From the NCBI GenBank assembly GCA_015680685.1, contig MNCI01020783.1, forward strand, positions 131,371 through 165,855: 34,485 nt of DNA. Reading direction: 5' to 3'. The notes beneath the pieces are model-generated. The model did not search any database and had not been told where the DNA came from. It saw only the letters and a list, made by a program, of their open reading frames with translations. The stretch is from Gnetum montanum (Eukaryota; Streptophyta; Gnetopsida; Gnetales; Gnetaceae). A program made the position numbers and the translations under genes. Below, in pieces: positions 9,541-20,129 of this stretch (position 1 is the first letter of the stretch; each line of letters begins with the position of its first letter).

Positions 9541-10499
9541 TTCCTTATTTTCTAATAAAATTTCTTTATTGCCAATAGGACACAATTCTTTGTACGTAAT
9601 GTTTTTTACTGCTAATATCTAGTTTCTATTTTTGAATTTCGATGACTAATGACTAAGACAAAGTTTCTTTTTCATGAAACAAGAAGTGAGTCCATGTCAT
9701 CCATCCATCGAAAAACTATACAGTTGTCATTATTTTCGAAATATGAGATCCCTTTCCATTAATGAAACTTTAACGAACCTATGACCTTGGTAGTTTTCAA
9801 ACTTGCAAAAGATTCAAAGGTTTGAATAGGATGTCACTTTAAGGGGATTTAGTACTCTTTTTGCCTCTCTACTCACTCAAGTGCATGAGTGTTTTTATGG
9901 ATTTCTTACTATTCCATGTCGGCCAATAACAAGAAGTTGAATAAGTATTTTCATGTTGTGGTTTCCATCAAAAAATCCATAAAAACATAAAGAAAAACAT
10001 GATGAGAATTCAAAGTATAGACCTTAAATAAAATAACGGGCTACAAGCATTGGTTATGAGACTAGAAAGAAATNTCAATGTCTTAGTTTGATGTGTTAAT
10101 ATTCTTAGATGGATTCTTCTAGATTTGGTCCTTAACTTTTCATAATCATTAATCAATTTTAGCGTGCACAAACTTCTTAGTTGAGGTTATGAAAGGGAAA
10201 AAAATGGCATGATCCTACTATGAAGAGAGTCCACTTGCATGTATCTTGGTTGGAGTAGTTAACTTCCTTATCCTTAGACATTTTGGCAATCAAATCTTTT
10301 GCATTTTTTGTTGGTTGCATCCAACTATGTGCTCCTCAAGGCATTCCTCCAATTAATCTCTATCTTTTGTAAAATATCAAGCCCTCTTCATACATTTCAT
10401 TGTGTTAGCTTCTTGGGCTTCCATTTGATTCAAATTTTGATCAAAAACTCCTTGTATTTTTCAAATTCTAACCTGGTCAAACTGTGATCAATAGTTGCA
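9541..10499. other. Unassigned AT-rich stretch, probably gypsy 3' region
   Basis: No gene is recognised here. An inverted pair of about 17 bp (TTTTTATGGAT near 9893 and its complement near 9974) could form a stem. One N lies at 10074. A minus-strand frame around 10300-10450 has Glu/Gln-rich residues (NQMEAQEANTMKCMKR) with stops and could be a relic of a coiled-coil protein, but nothing else supports this. Confidence 0.3.
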
Positions 10500-10589
10500 T
10501 CAACTAGGCCAAGTTAATGTAGTTTACTACATTGACTAGGCCTTGTTCATGAGGCCCAATCGATGCATGGGAAAAATTCTATATATATA
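10500..10589 (+). promoter_or_regulatory. Palindrome and TATA box, U3-like
   Basis: AATGTAGT-TT-ACTACATT at 10516-10533 is a perfect inverted repeat, flanked by ACTAGGCC copies on both sides (10503-10510 and 10535-10542). TATATATATA follows at about 10580-10589. The arrangement matches the U3 promoters of the L LTRs, but no LTR end was found and downstream sequence does not match them. This is an inferred retrotransposon promoter of another family. Confidence 0.45.
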
Positions 10590-10919
10590 CCACCCACTAA
10601 TTAGGAATATTTTTCACCATTTTCTTCAAATGTAAGGGGATTTTTTGCAACTTTTTAAAGCTCAAAACCTTCCAATGGCTGTAACTTTCAAACTGTTTGT
10701 CTAATTCACTTCATTCTTCAGTCTTGCAGCTTCTGAAGGTATGCTCTATGTTGTGAGATCCACAAACCTTGGGTTTTTAATGACCAAAGTTCTTAGAACT
10801 TTTCTAACTCCCCCATGGGATTAACAAATCAATAATATTAAAATAATAAGTAATGAGAGTTAAACCCTTCCAGCACGCTTTGGTAGCCTATTTAATTAGG
10901 TAACCTATTTAATTAAGTA
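10590..10919. other. Non-coding stretch ending in a 17-bp tandem duplication
   Basis: No reading frame is supported. At its end CCTATTTAATTAGGTAA (10887-10903) is duplicated as CCTATTTAATTAAGTAA (10904-10920), directly at the point where the copia fragment begins. Confidence 0.5.
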
Positions 10920-11057
10920 ATTGATTTAGTGTATTACCAGTCTGAAGACCAAGTGGTGGACATTGTCACCAAATCATTAAAGTATGATACCATTTCCAAG
11001 TTAAAGTGTATGCTTGGAATTATGGTTTTCTCAAATCAAGCTAAAGGGGGATGTTAG
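10920..11057 (+). pseudogene. Ty1/copia RNase H C-terminal end (truncated)
   Basis: The open frame reads IDLVYYQSEDQVVDIVTKSL then KLKCMLGI, the typical end of copia RNase H (family pattern: SEDQ-ADIFTK-L followed by KLR-LG). The stop codon falls in the first bases of the LTR, as is common in this group. Everything upstream (RT, integrase, gag) is missing, so this is a 5'-truncated copy, cut at the 17-bp duplication at 10887-10920. The short fragment itself has no stop. Confidence 0.85.
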
Positions 11058-11357
11058 TTGTTAATCCTAATTCTATTGCAACAATCAGTTTAATTCTTGG
11101 TCAAGTTTGTCAGCTATTATAATGGGATATCATCATTTAATTGTAACATTTAGGTTCTGTTAGAGAAATAATAGGAGTTAGGTGGATTGAGCCTATTATA
11201 AATAGAACATTTAAAAGTAACTTGAAGTACTACATCTTTTAGTTTCTCACAATCTAAATAAAATATTTCTTTTACTCTTCATATTTTCTCTTGCTTCTTA
11301 CTCTTCTTATTCTTTTGTTTCTTGTTAATAATTTATCAAGCGTAATGTCTGCTAACA
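11052..11357 (+). repeat. Short copia 3' LTR (306 bp)
   Basis: It starts TGTTAG and ends CTAACA, a perfect 6-bp terminal inverted repeat, and is preceded by the polypurine tract AAAGGGGGA at 11043-11051. TATAAATA lies at 11197-11204. The length and the position right after the RNase H stop fit a short-LTR copia lineage. A 5' LTR partner is not in the window. Confidence 0.85.
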
Positions 11358-11421
11358 TGCAGTAGTCTTTGTTTTAGAATGTTATGCTCTAAGTTCCTTT
11401 GGAAGGTTCTTGAGCAAGCAA

Positions 11422-11875
11422 ACCACTGATTTGGACCAATCAAAGAATTCTTCACAATCCCAAACTTGGTCCATTGGCAAACTACATAGGCTTATGTAGC
11501 TCAATCTTCGATTCAATTATCTTAGTGGCCCAATTTTCCCCCTCACCATAGCAAACTTCTACTCATCTCTACTACTTTATAGCCTTTGCTATAATTCCTA
11601 TATTGGTTCAATTCCTACATCATTTTGCAGCCTTACCAACCTTGGGTATTTCAATGATTACATAAATATACTGATAGGACTTTTTCCTACCTTTCTTGAG
11701 GCACTAAGTAAGTTCCAATTTCTTGCTCTAACATAAAACAAGTTTCATGGTTAATTTCCTCAAGATCTCGATATCCTATCCTCTCTACATCATCTTGCTC
11801 TTAGTGGCAATGCATTGAGCAGCTTCATTCCTTGTTCTCTTGCACAAATTACCCATCTCAATTTTCTACAGGTGA
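11422..11875 (+). pseudogene. Leucine-rich-repeat receptor gene relic
   Basis: The frame starting near 11434 shows consecutive plant-type extracellular LRRs of about 24 residues. Examples are SIGKLHRLM-LNLRFNYLSG, YNSYIGSIPTSFCSLTNLGY, LIGLFPTFLEALSKFQFLAL, NKFHG-FPQDLDILSSLHHL and ALSGNALSSFIPCSLAQITH. The L-x-x-L-x-L-x-x-N-x-(L/F)-x-G-x-(I/F)-P pattern is typical of receptor-like kinases and receptor-like proteins. At least three in-frame stops (TAG, TAA, TAA) and the lack of a signal peptide, transmembrane segment or kinase mark it as a fragment. The last Gln codon is followed by GTGAGG, which could be an old splice donor. It begins 65 bp after the copia LTR. It may be a gene fragment left between transposon insertions or carried by one. 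Confidence 0.8.
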
Positions 11876-12064
11876 GGAAACCAAAAAGACATGTTATCCA
11901 TGCCTAAAGGTATTTCTCTAGTAAGGTTGACATAGTACAAATAAAACAAAAGCATATAATACAATTTTTGGGAGTTTCACTAAGAAGACATATTATTCAT
12001 GATTTAATCATAACTTTATTATTTTGTATAATATAGTATTATTTCTCCAATATGGAGATATTAA

Positions 12065-12235
12065 CATGCATGCTTTTCTAGATAGGTATGTCTTACATTC
12101 AACTTATTGACTACCTATGAATAGTTTTAGGTGTGGTTATGCAAGGGCATTGAGAGTTGAAGATTTCTTTGGGAAGGACCACTTGTATAACTATTGTATC
12201 CCATACTTTGACAAAAACCTTTGCATCATTTTGTG
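12065..12235 (+). repeat. Dispersed repeat, copy 2
   Basis: This resembles 2640-2830 in the same orientation, with GTGTGGTTATGCAAGGG and GGGAAGGACCACTTGTATAA as the clearest blocks. It lies at the outer end of the Athila-like minus-strand element, and 11876-12064 before it contains nothing I recognise. Confidence 0.45.
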
Positions 12236-12469
12236 TCTTCCAATATGATTAAAACTTAATAAACACTTCCCACATAATCGTATAACCTATCCATCACCTA
12301 AGAACATTCAATACATCTCATACAAAGTTAATAAAATTTCGTTGCCTAAAATCCCTTCCTTAAGACTTTCAAATGCTAAAACAAAGAATATTAAAAAAAA
12401 AGTTGTAAAACCAAAAATGTGTAAAAAAAAAAGTCAAAAGACTGAGGAGCCGCAAAAAGCATTAGTATG

Positions 12470-13860
12470 GATGGCCATGTCCCCCATGACTAAGTTGGAA
12501 GAGGGAGATTCGAAAGATTGAGCATGGTTTTCCATCTGGTGAGGTGTCTATTGAGTTGGTTGGCTTGGGCTCATGGAAAGGCTTCAATTGTTGGGTGTTG
12601 ACTAAATATTTCTTATCTAGGATATAAATTTTATAGATAATCATGGCCCTATATGGAAAAGTCTCATAAATAATGTAAGGTCCTTTCCACAATATTTGAA
12701 ATTTGGTTTGTTGGGATACATGTGCAGGATTCTGGTATAGGACCTTGTCACCTAGTTGAAACTTGACTTTTCTTATTTTGAGGTCATGGCATTTCTTTTT
12801 GAATGACTTATACATTTCATTGGATGACATGGACATTAAACAATTTTCATCTAGCATGTTGAGGCTCATTAATCATTCTTTCAGTGCTAGACTTAGATTC
12901 AGGTCAAGGTCATAGGCTATAGAGAGTGTATGGAGCTTGAATTGGATGGGCAGTGTTGGTAGGTTTTTGTACATGAGATCATAGGGATAATAACCTATTG
13001 GAAGCTTCCATGTGGAGCTATAGGCCCAAAGGACATTTTTTAATTTTGTGCTCTAGTACCTTTGATATTTCCTAATGGTGCACGTTAGAATTTTTGTTAT
13101 CTCCTGATTAGTGACCTTAACTTGACCATTTTCTTGAGGGTAATAAGACATTCTAAGTTTATGCTTAACCCCTAAACACTACATAAGTTTTCAAAAAGTG
13201 GCACTTATAAAATGAGTTCCATTATTAGAAATTAACACATGAGGCACACCAAACCTATTTATGATATTTTATTGTACAAATCAAGCAGCAGTAGTGAATG
13301 TACAATGGTGATGGCTGCTACCTTTGCCCACTTAGTGCAATAGTCAACTATGACTATGATATATGCCTTTTCATTTGATAAATATGTGATGGGACCCATG
13401 AAGTCAATGCCCCAAATGTAAAATTGCTCAAGAGGCTAAATCCATTGTTGTGGCCCTTCCATTCAAGCTATCATTCCACCATCTCTTTGACAACGATCAT
13501 AAGCAGAGAAAAATTAGTATGCATCCCTAAAGATTATTGGCCAATAATTTCCTACCATGATGTTTTTTATGGATATGCATCTCCTAGCATAATGGTCCCC
13601 ACAAGGCCCTTCATGAGCATCCTAGAGAACATGTAGTTGATCTGTGTTAAGAACACACTAGCATACCAGGCCATCAAGATAGACTTTGTAAAGGTTCTCA
13701 TTAATTTCCATGAAATGCTTGAATTCATGAAGAAACTATTATTTTTTTCTGGTTTCCAACCCTTGTGGTAGTTCTTGATTGAGTAGATAAGTGAGGATGT
13801 TGTCATACCATTTTGGTTCATTAGGCATTTATGCATTAATAGCTCCTACAAGGAGACATT
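12470..13860 (-). pseudogene. Athila-type integrase and C-terminal tail
   Basis: From the high-coordinate end, the zinc-finger region reads NENLYKVYLDGLV, DAHEGPCGDHYARRC and NYWPIIFRDAY. The core reads GIDFMGPI, NEKAYIIVIVDYCTKWA (13320-13400), HVLISNNGTHF (13215-13240) and NGQVKVTNQEI (about 13108-13136). The C-terminal part is the longest open piece (12462-12869), with LGDKVLYQNPAH, LWKGPYIIYETFP and NTQQLKPFHEPKP. In the catalytic triad the second Asp is Asn and the Glu is Lys, so the enzyme is dead. There is no chromodomain. The segment 12236-13192 is almost the same as 33527-34485 in the opposite orientation. Confidence 0.85.
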
Positions 13861-15535
13861 CGTCAGAAAATTGAATAAATAAGGGGTTTCTTTCTCCTTG
13901 TCATTCCATCTAAGTTATGATAAGTAATCAGCAACCACATTTTCCACACATTTTCAATCTACCATCGTGAGATTAAACTCTTGCAAAATCATGAGCTACC
14001 ATATGACACGAGGGCTCACCATTGCTTTATTTATGAAAAACTAAATGGTGCTATGATATGTATGCATGAACACTTTATAGCTAAGAACATAGTGCCTAAA
14101 CTTCTCTAATGTGAACACCACTATCATCAATTTCTTTTTTGTGGTGGTGTAGTTCATATATGCACCTATAATACTTTGGCTTGCACAGTGAATGTATTAT
14201 GGACATTTTTTATCATGCATCTCTGTAAGCACTACCCCCAAGCATAATTTGATGCATCAGTCATCAAATAAAATGGTCTAGACCAATTAGGTACTTGTAG
14301 AACTAGGGTTTCAAGAAGCTTCACCTTCAGTTGTTGAAATGCTATTTCACATGCATAGGTCCAGACGAATGATACATCCTTCTCTGTTAATTCCACCAAT
14401 AGCTTTGTGATTTTGGAGAAATTATTAATGAAATACCAGTAGTAGCCCATATGATCAAGGAATTACTACACTTATTTAATTGTTTTAGGTTAATGGGTTA
14501 TTCCTCAAATGACCCTTATTTTTTCAAGGTCCACCTTGATTCTTTCTTTTGAGATTGAATACCCCAAGACTATGCCTTTCTGGATCAGAAGATGGCTCTT
14601 TTGCCAATTGAGATAGAGGTTTGTTTTGACACATCTCCTTAATACCTACTTAAGATGGTCCAAGGCTTGCTCAAACATAGCTCTATATGTAGAAAACTCA
14701 TTCATGAAGACTTCTACCATACTATTGATTTGTTATTGTAAAATGTTAAGGAATAATCATTGAAATGTGGCTAGGGCATTACGTAGACTAAATAGCATTT
14801 GATAGTAAGCAAAATTTCCCTAAGGATTTTTGAAAGTCATCTTCGCCTAATCTTCTAGTGTAATCTAGATTTTGTTATAGCTACTATAACTATCCAGAAA
14901 GCTATAATAGCTATGCCTAGAAATGGTCTCCAGCATTTGGTTAACAAAAGGCAACAGAAAATGATCTTTGAAAGTTGCCATATTGAGCAATTGAAACTCA
15001 ATGCACACCCACCATTTGCTTTCTTTCTTAGGTATGATCATGAGTGAACTGACCCACTTGCTATTTGCAATAGGTATATGAATCCTGCCTTGAGGAGTTG
15101 CACAATCTCCTCTTTAACAATCTACTTTAATTTGGGATTCAAACATGGCTGCGACTATCATTTTAGCTTAACAGTGGGGTTAGTGTATATCTAATGTTGG
15201 CATATTTCTAAATTTATACTAGTGAGCTAGGAATATGACCAGGCAAAAGCTACTGACCATTTTTCCATAACCTTCATTAATATTTTCTTTTGTTCTACAA
15301 AAAGCTTGATATTAATAATGATTGGCCTTCCATTTTTCAAGAACACATACTCCATTCTAGTTGGTAGTGTCTTTAATTCAAGGGGTTCTTGCTTAAAATT
15401 GCCAGGAATTTTCAACTCTTCCCAATTGAGATCATCATTTAGTCCTTTGAAGAGCTGGTGATGAACTTGCTCAATTTCATCCATACTTGTGACATATTCA
15501 TAAATTAGGCCCTTAGTAGGTTCTATGCACAATGT
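13860..15535 (-). pseudogene. Athila-type reverse transcriptase and RNase H
   Basis: The N-terminal piece (15227-15532) precedes RT. RT begins with NPKLK-IVKEEIVQLLKAGF, then MATFKDHFLLPFVNQMLE and YYSFLDSYSSYNKI (first catalytic Asp kept), with FSLRNALATFQ near 14770. The YVDD-box position reads VFMNEF (14693-14711), so the paired aspartates are lost. LNWQKSHLLIQKGIVLGYSI and the connection region (FVWTYACEIAFQQLK, FYLMTDASNYAWG, 14232-14450) follow. RNase H is seen in ILQEFNLTMVD and ENVVADYLS (13900-14010). The wording of the RT motifs (LNW-KSH...GIVLG) is typical of Athila elements. Stops and frameshifts run throughout. Confidence 0.85.
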
Positions 15536-15657
15536 ATTACTACTAGAATCAGCTGTGAGCCACTAGGTTCCTTCTTGTTTTGTGGCTACTGAGTATAGAC
15601 ATCTTTGGATTTCAACTTCTGGTGCACAGTACTTGCATGCAGAGATAGATTTTTACT

Positions 15658-16110
15658 TCAATAACCATAACTTCTACACATAATGGCACCTTGAATCATG
15701 TACACAATACATGAATTCCTCTTCTTCTTGATCTTTTCAAATTCATTTTCTTTCAACATCTTAAAGGAAAAATATCTAACACCCATTTTGGCACCAATGG
15801 TGCTTAACCATGCCCTTCCCATAATAATTGGAATGTCTCCCTTGTAGTTATCAACCTTGATTACTAGGAAGTTAGTTGGATATGACCATCCACAAATAGT
15901 GGTTATGATGTCCTCTACAAATCTCAACGGAACAATGATGAACTGGTTCACCAATTCTAGCTAGAGGTTATTCTTCTTTAAGAAAGGAAGGTTCCACATC
16001 ATGTACATCTCATCCAAGATCAGATTAACACTGGAATCAAAGTCCAAAAGAGATTTACAAGGCTCATTCCCAACAATTTGCAAATATACTAGGGGACTTA
16101 AAAATTTAGC
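15658..16110 (-). pseudogene. Athila-type aspartic protease
   Basis: The frame reads VGNEPCKSLLDFDSSVNL (about 16026-16075) followed by VNQFIIVPLRFVEDIIT, YPTNFLVIKVDNYKG and DIPIIMGRAWLSTIGAK. This is the pattern of gypsy proteases: an LLD-(T/S)-G-(A/S)-SVN active site, a flap, and PI-LGRP-L near the end. The active site reads DFD where D(T/S)G is expected; both differences can be explained by C-to-T and G-to-A changes. An open plus-strand frame at 16001-16474 runs antisense over this and over the end of gag and is not a gene. Confidence 0.75.
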
Positions 16111-16499
16111 TAACTTCCTGGGCAAGTTACCAACTCAAATCCAATCAAATACAACATGGGTGAACATTACGATATGGATTCAAGAGAGATTTTTTTCTAG
16201 AGGGGACTTGGATAAAGGTGAGACAAAGAAAGGTGGAGGAGTAGGGTTACCAACCATTCATGTTTCTAAGGGCTTTGGTGGACTACAAGGTTGGAAGAAG
16301 GATCTTTTCTTTGATCATGGTTTCAACCCACCTGTTTGGTTAACTGGTTGCAGATTAACTACCTTCGTAGCATTTCTTTATTGTTGTTGGGTAGGCAATT
16401 CACCTTGCATGGATGGAGTAGGTGGTAGCTATGCAAGAGACAAAGGAGTAGGTGCAGGGACAAGAGGAGCATGAGGATAGTAGATGGCATCCCTCCTTA

Positions 16500-18481
16500 G
16501 ATAGGGTGGTTGCTACACTTTAAGAGGATAGTGGTGAAGTTGGTAAGTTGCAACATAACTAGAGGTGTCTCGAGGAGATGAAGATTGCTAAACATAGTAA
16601 CCATAAGGATCTGGCTACTAGTAAGGGTATTGTTGTCTTGGAGGTGCTAGTGCCCATGATTGTGGTTGTTGCCACTGCTAGTTCAATTTGTAGGGTTGTG
16701 GTGTAGTTTCACTTAGACAGTATTGCTATGGAGATTCTTGCAAGTGTGACATAATTGGATAACATCCCTTAGGATGTTCATACTAGTAGATGTCACACCC
16801 ACCATCATCATTTGAGTCACTATCCGCAACCATCTCTATCGCAGCCATTTTACCCTTACCTTTAGATATAGCATGTTTAGCTTCCTTCCGTCTTCGATGC
16901 TAACACTCACCGCTTTGCTTCTTGGACTCTTTAGCAATTTCTAAGACAACCTAAAACATGTTAATCATAGAGTCCCATAATTGGTCAACCTTAGCTATGA
17001 TTTCAAATTGTAACTTCTAGAGTGGCAAGGTTTTCTAGTTAACTACCTCATCTCTAGTTAACTCATCCTCATTGTCACAAAATTGAAGCCTCCTTATGCA
17101 GATAGAAGGATCCCTATTGTATTCCTCTACACTTTTTCGCTTTCTCAATTCTTCCTACTTCTTGGCCACCTACTTAATTAACTTTTGGATCCTGATAGGC
17201 ACTTCACTCTATCAATCTCCCTTGGGCATAGACACCAAGGGTTTTTTCTTATTTCAGACCATAACCCATCTATGATATGCTGAAGTTGATCAAGTTGAGA
17301 GTATCCATGGCCGAGACACCTATGCAATAGAGAGTAGTATCAGCCAATAGTGGCATCCAAGGGCTCATGATTTTCTTGTTTTCACCCTTGAATCTACTTT
17401 CTTAGATTGGATACTCAAGAGTACGTTTGATATTTTTCATTAAACAATTTCAATGTCATACTCCGCCACCTGATTAATTCTAGCTCTAAGGATGAATACC
17501 AATTTTCTGCTTCCTTAATGACTATTCGTAGAAATAATTTCAACCTCTGCTAGTTGTTCTATGAATCAGCATCATAACCTCCCTCAAACTAAGGAATGTT
17601 GTTCATGTCCAACCTCTTTATTCTACCATTATTTATGTGCCTTTTTGGAATCCTCATGGCCTTTTCAATGTTTAACATCATTTAAGTGGAAAGTAGAGGT
17701 TCATCAAGGCCATGGTGATGGTGCCTATAATGTTATCTACTAGCCCTTCTCTCATGGTGATGGGTCTCTCTAGATTTCCCATGCCTCTACTTATGAATGT
17801 CTCGATGGTCCCTTCTGTTGTTCTAGTCCTGTTGATGACCTCCATCATAGTTATTCCCTCTATGACCATGATATGAGCTAGATGAAGAAGATGATGATGA
17901 TGAAGAAGGGGAAGAGGAAGGAGAACTTGCTCCATGCTAATGTCTATGATCCTTCCTTTGATGATTGCGACCATGATCTCAATTGTGACCTCTTTTTTTC
18001 GCTTATCATGACTTGTCCCTCTATATCCATTCTTATCATTGGATCCATTCTAACAAGAACCTAGATTATGAATTGTGTATTGCACATTCTAGTTCAAGGC
18101 CCCCTGAACAAAGTCAAAGATATGACAATCACCAAATAAATGGTCACCTCCATCTAATGGGCCAAGCAAAGGTGGAAAAGTGTTTGATCCCTTGCATTTC
18201 ACAAGCTCGTGTTGGTGCTCTAGCTGACAAACCCTTAACGTTTTTTCTTCAGTGGTATGATAATCCCTTGAATTAGGATCTTGCATCTTGTAATCTTCAT
18301 GAAGATGTTGAAGTTCATGTTGTGTGTGCATTAGTTGAAGCATAGCTAGAACAGATCAATCAGGTGGCAACACAATGATGGCTTCCATGTCACACCACTG
18401 TAGCATTTCATCTTGATGTAAGATGAAGGTGAAATCTTGGTCTACCCTAGGTAGAGAAAGGCTTCTATGAAAAGAAGACAT
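16500..18481 (-). pseudogene. Athila-type gag
   Basis: The frame starts with ATG at 18481-18479 (MSSFHRSLSLPRVDQDFTF) and meets its first stop after about 43 codons. The core of the gypsy gag domain is visible around 17250-17640: LKLFLRIVIKEAENWYSSLE, then HRCLGHGYSQLDQLQ and IIDGL, which match the usual W-x-x-L-E and CPHHGF...L-x-x-F-Y-D-G-L pattern. A CAT/GAA-rich low-complexity part lies at 17880-17920. No zinc knuckle was found. The frame is broken many times. It ends against the protease with no clear boundary. Confidence 0.65.
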
Positions 18482-18630
18482 TTTATGTTAATAAATTTAT
18501 ATGTAGTGTGCAATTAAGATTTAATTTAATTATAATAATAATTTTTATTTTTAGAAGATTTGACTCTTAGGGTTTGAATAACAAGGTTACTAAGTTTAAC
18601 TTAATTTAGATAGTGCACGTAGAACTAAAA
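18482..18630 (-). other. Leader between primer site and gag
   Basis: A short AT-rich leader with TTAATTATAATAATAATTT-like sequence separates the primer-binding site from the gag start. No other feature is seen. Confidence 0.5.
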
Positions 18631-18648
18631 TCCTCATCAACGATGCTA
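18631..18648 (-). promoter_or_regulatory. Decayed primer-binding site (tRNA-Asp type)
   Basis: On the minus strand this reads TAGCATCGTTGATGAGGA, which aligns without gaps to TGGCGCCGTTGCCGGGGA, the site known from Athila elements. The differences are nearly all C-to-T or G-to-A. It lies two bases from the LTR end (..TTTCA on the minus strand, plus-strand start TGAAAT at 18651). Confidence 0.65.
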
Positions 18649-18650
18649 AT

Positions 18651-19390
18651 TGAAATACCACTAATTTTGGCCTAGCACTTTTAGACAAGAATCAAGCTAA
18701 GTCATGCTGCTACCCAACATGAGTATAGCATGACCAAACTTGGAGGCCTCCGAAATAGCCCCCGATGGTCCATGATTCAACAGGCAAGGTTCCCCTGAGG
18801 CCCATAGATGCTGCATAGCGTAAGGATCAGCGTCACTAACTTTTGGAGCCCCAAAATTGAGTTTAAACATGCCAAACTCAAGCACAAGGATCCCCATGAC
18901 CTTCACCAAGATCCTAGCAGCTCCTAGCCTCTAGAAAATCAAGATTAGGATCTCAAATATGCCATTTTGACTTGGTAACGCTGGGGTTACTTTTTCAGAT
19001 GCTGCACAGCATAAGGATCAGCGTCACCAATTTTTAGAACCCCAAAACTGAGCAAAAATAACTTGATTTTAAGGGTGTAATTTATCCTCAAGGTCCACTA
19101 TTGATAACTATTGGTCCCAGCCTTCAGAAATTCCAGATTTCAACTCAAAATTGCAAGTTTTTGAGGTTACACTACAAGTCACGCTGGATGCTAGACAAGC
19201 GAGGTGGTGTTAATCCTTCTTGATTTTCTTTCTTAAGAAATCTGTAAAATGGCAAAGGAATATGAAATCCCATGCAAAATTAGGCCAAATATTTAGCAAA
19301 AAAAAAGAAATATAATTTTTTCAAGCGGGCCATAGTTGGAGCTAATCTTTATAAATTTTTTAAATTTTTTATCGCTTGAGGGCTTGTATT
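18651..19390 (-). repeat. 5' LTR region of the Athila-type element (outer end uncertain)
   Basis: It starts on the plus strand with TGAAATACC at 18651, next to the primer site. A 56-bp block containing GATGCTGCA, AAGGATCAGCGTCA and CCCCAAAA is repeated directly at 18806-18861 and 18997-19052. The outer (U3) end could not be fixed, and no homologous 3' LTR is present in the window for comparison, so the end given is a guess. The small minus-strand open frame within it has no family support. Confidence 0.5.
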
Positions 19391-20129
19391 TCTAATTTTT
19401 ATTTTTTTTATTGGCTTGAATGATCAAAAAATTGTAAAATACATTGAACCTAGTCAAAGAAAACCTTAGCCAAACCCTAGCCCAACCCTCTAAATACCCT
19501 ATCAATTCACACAAACTAAAGGAGGCAAAGAGGCAAGAGAAGCAATGAAAAAGTAGCAAGAGAGAAAGGAGAGGAAGAGGCAAAGATTGGAGAGATTGGA
19601 AATTCTAAAGGAGGATAGAACTTGCAATCCTTGAGCACTCAGCACATTCGATTTTTGGCTTCCAAATTCTTCTCACGTTCATCCCATTCCATTGTCACAT
19701 CATCATGCCATATCTTTCTGGGGCTAGACGTCTGACTTGCCATTCACACTTGTGCAACTACGCTTTGACCAGTGCACGTTTCTTTTAAAATAATACAATA
19801 TAGTTTCATCATTGCCTCCTATTTACATTATTTACTTTACTTTATGCTTTTTTTGCAATATAATTCTATTCACATACGCTTTATTTACATTTCATATCAT
19901 TGTTTACATTTCGGTTACATCCTGTTTATGATAACCCCAGCACTAGTCGTAGCTTACGCTCGGGGAAGTCCTTGGTTGATTTGTGTGCAAACCATCCAAT
20001 GCACTCTACCTTCGTTCCCTTTTCCAGCTTGCCCTCAAGTGAAGGTAGGGTCAGCTGTGGCTGTCCAACGATCTCTCGTTGTCTGTTTTCATTCCAGCCT
20101 TACACCGATGATTTAAGTCAGTACACCAA
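19391..20129. other. Non-coding stretch, possibly part of an LTR or leader
   Basis: No gene is recognised. On the plus strand CTCTAAATACC near 19488 is followed by a purine-rich stretch (19510-19580) that looks like a retroelement transcript start, and 19790-19870 resembles the TTATTTA-rich part of the L LTR near 6930-6980. Two overlapping open frames at 19772-20142 have no domain support. This may be a plus-oriented relic LTR abutting the minus-oriented L LTR at 20130, like the arrangement at 392/393. Confidence 0.3.

Larger units (their letters stand above)
12236..18650 (-). mobile_element. Athila-type Ty3/gypsy retrotransposon, internal region
   Basis: Read on the minus strand, the order is primer-binding site (18631-18648), gag (18481 to about 16500), protease (about 16110-15658), reverse transcriptase (about 15200-14390), RNase H (about 14390-13860), integrase (about 13860-12900), C-terminal tail (to 12470) and a G-rich tract (12481-12492). 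The order PR-RT-RH-IN, the absence of a second RNase H, and a decayed tRNA-Asp-type primer site fit the Athila lineage. The 5' LTR starts at 18651. A matching 3' LTR was not found, so the 3' end is truncated or replaced. All genes carry many stops and shifts. Confidence 0.85.

Noticed and set aside
11876-12064. Continuation of the LRR gene or an intron
   Set aside because: No LRR residues are visible after the possible donor site in any frame and no acceptor followed by coding sequence was found.
16001-16474. Longest plus-strand open frame (157 codons)
   Set aside because: It runs antisense to the Athila-type protease and the end of gag, which show family motifs on the minus strand; its own translation has no recognisable domain.
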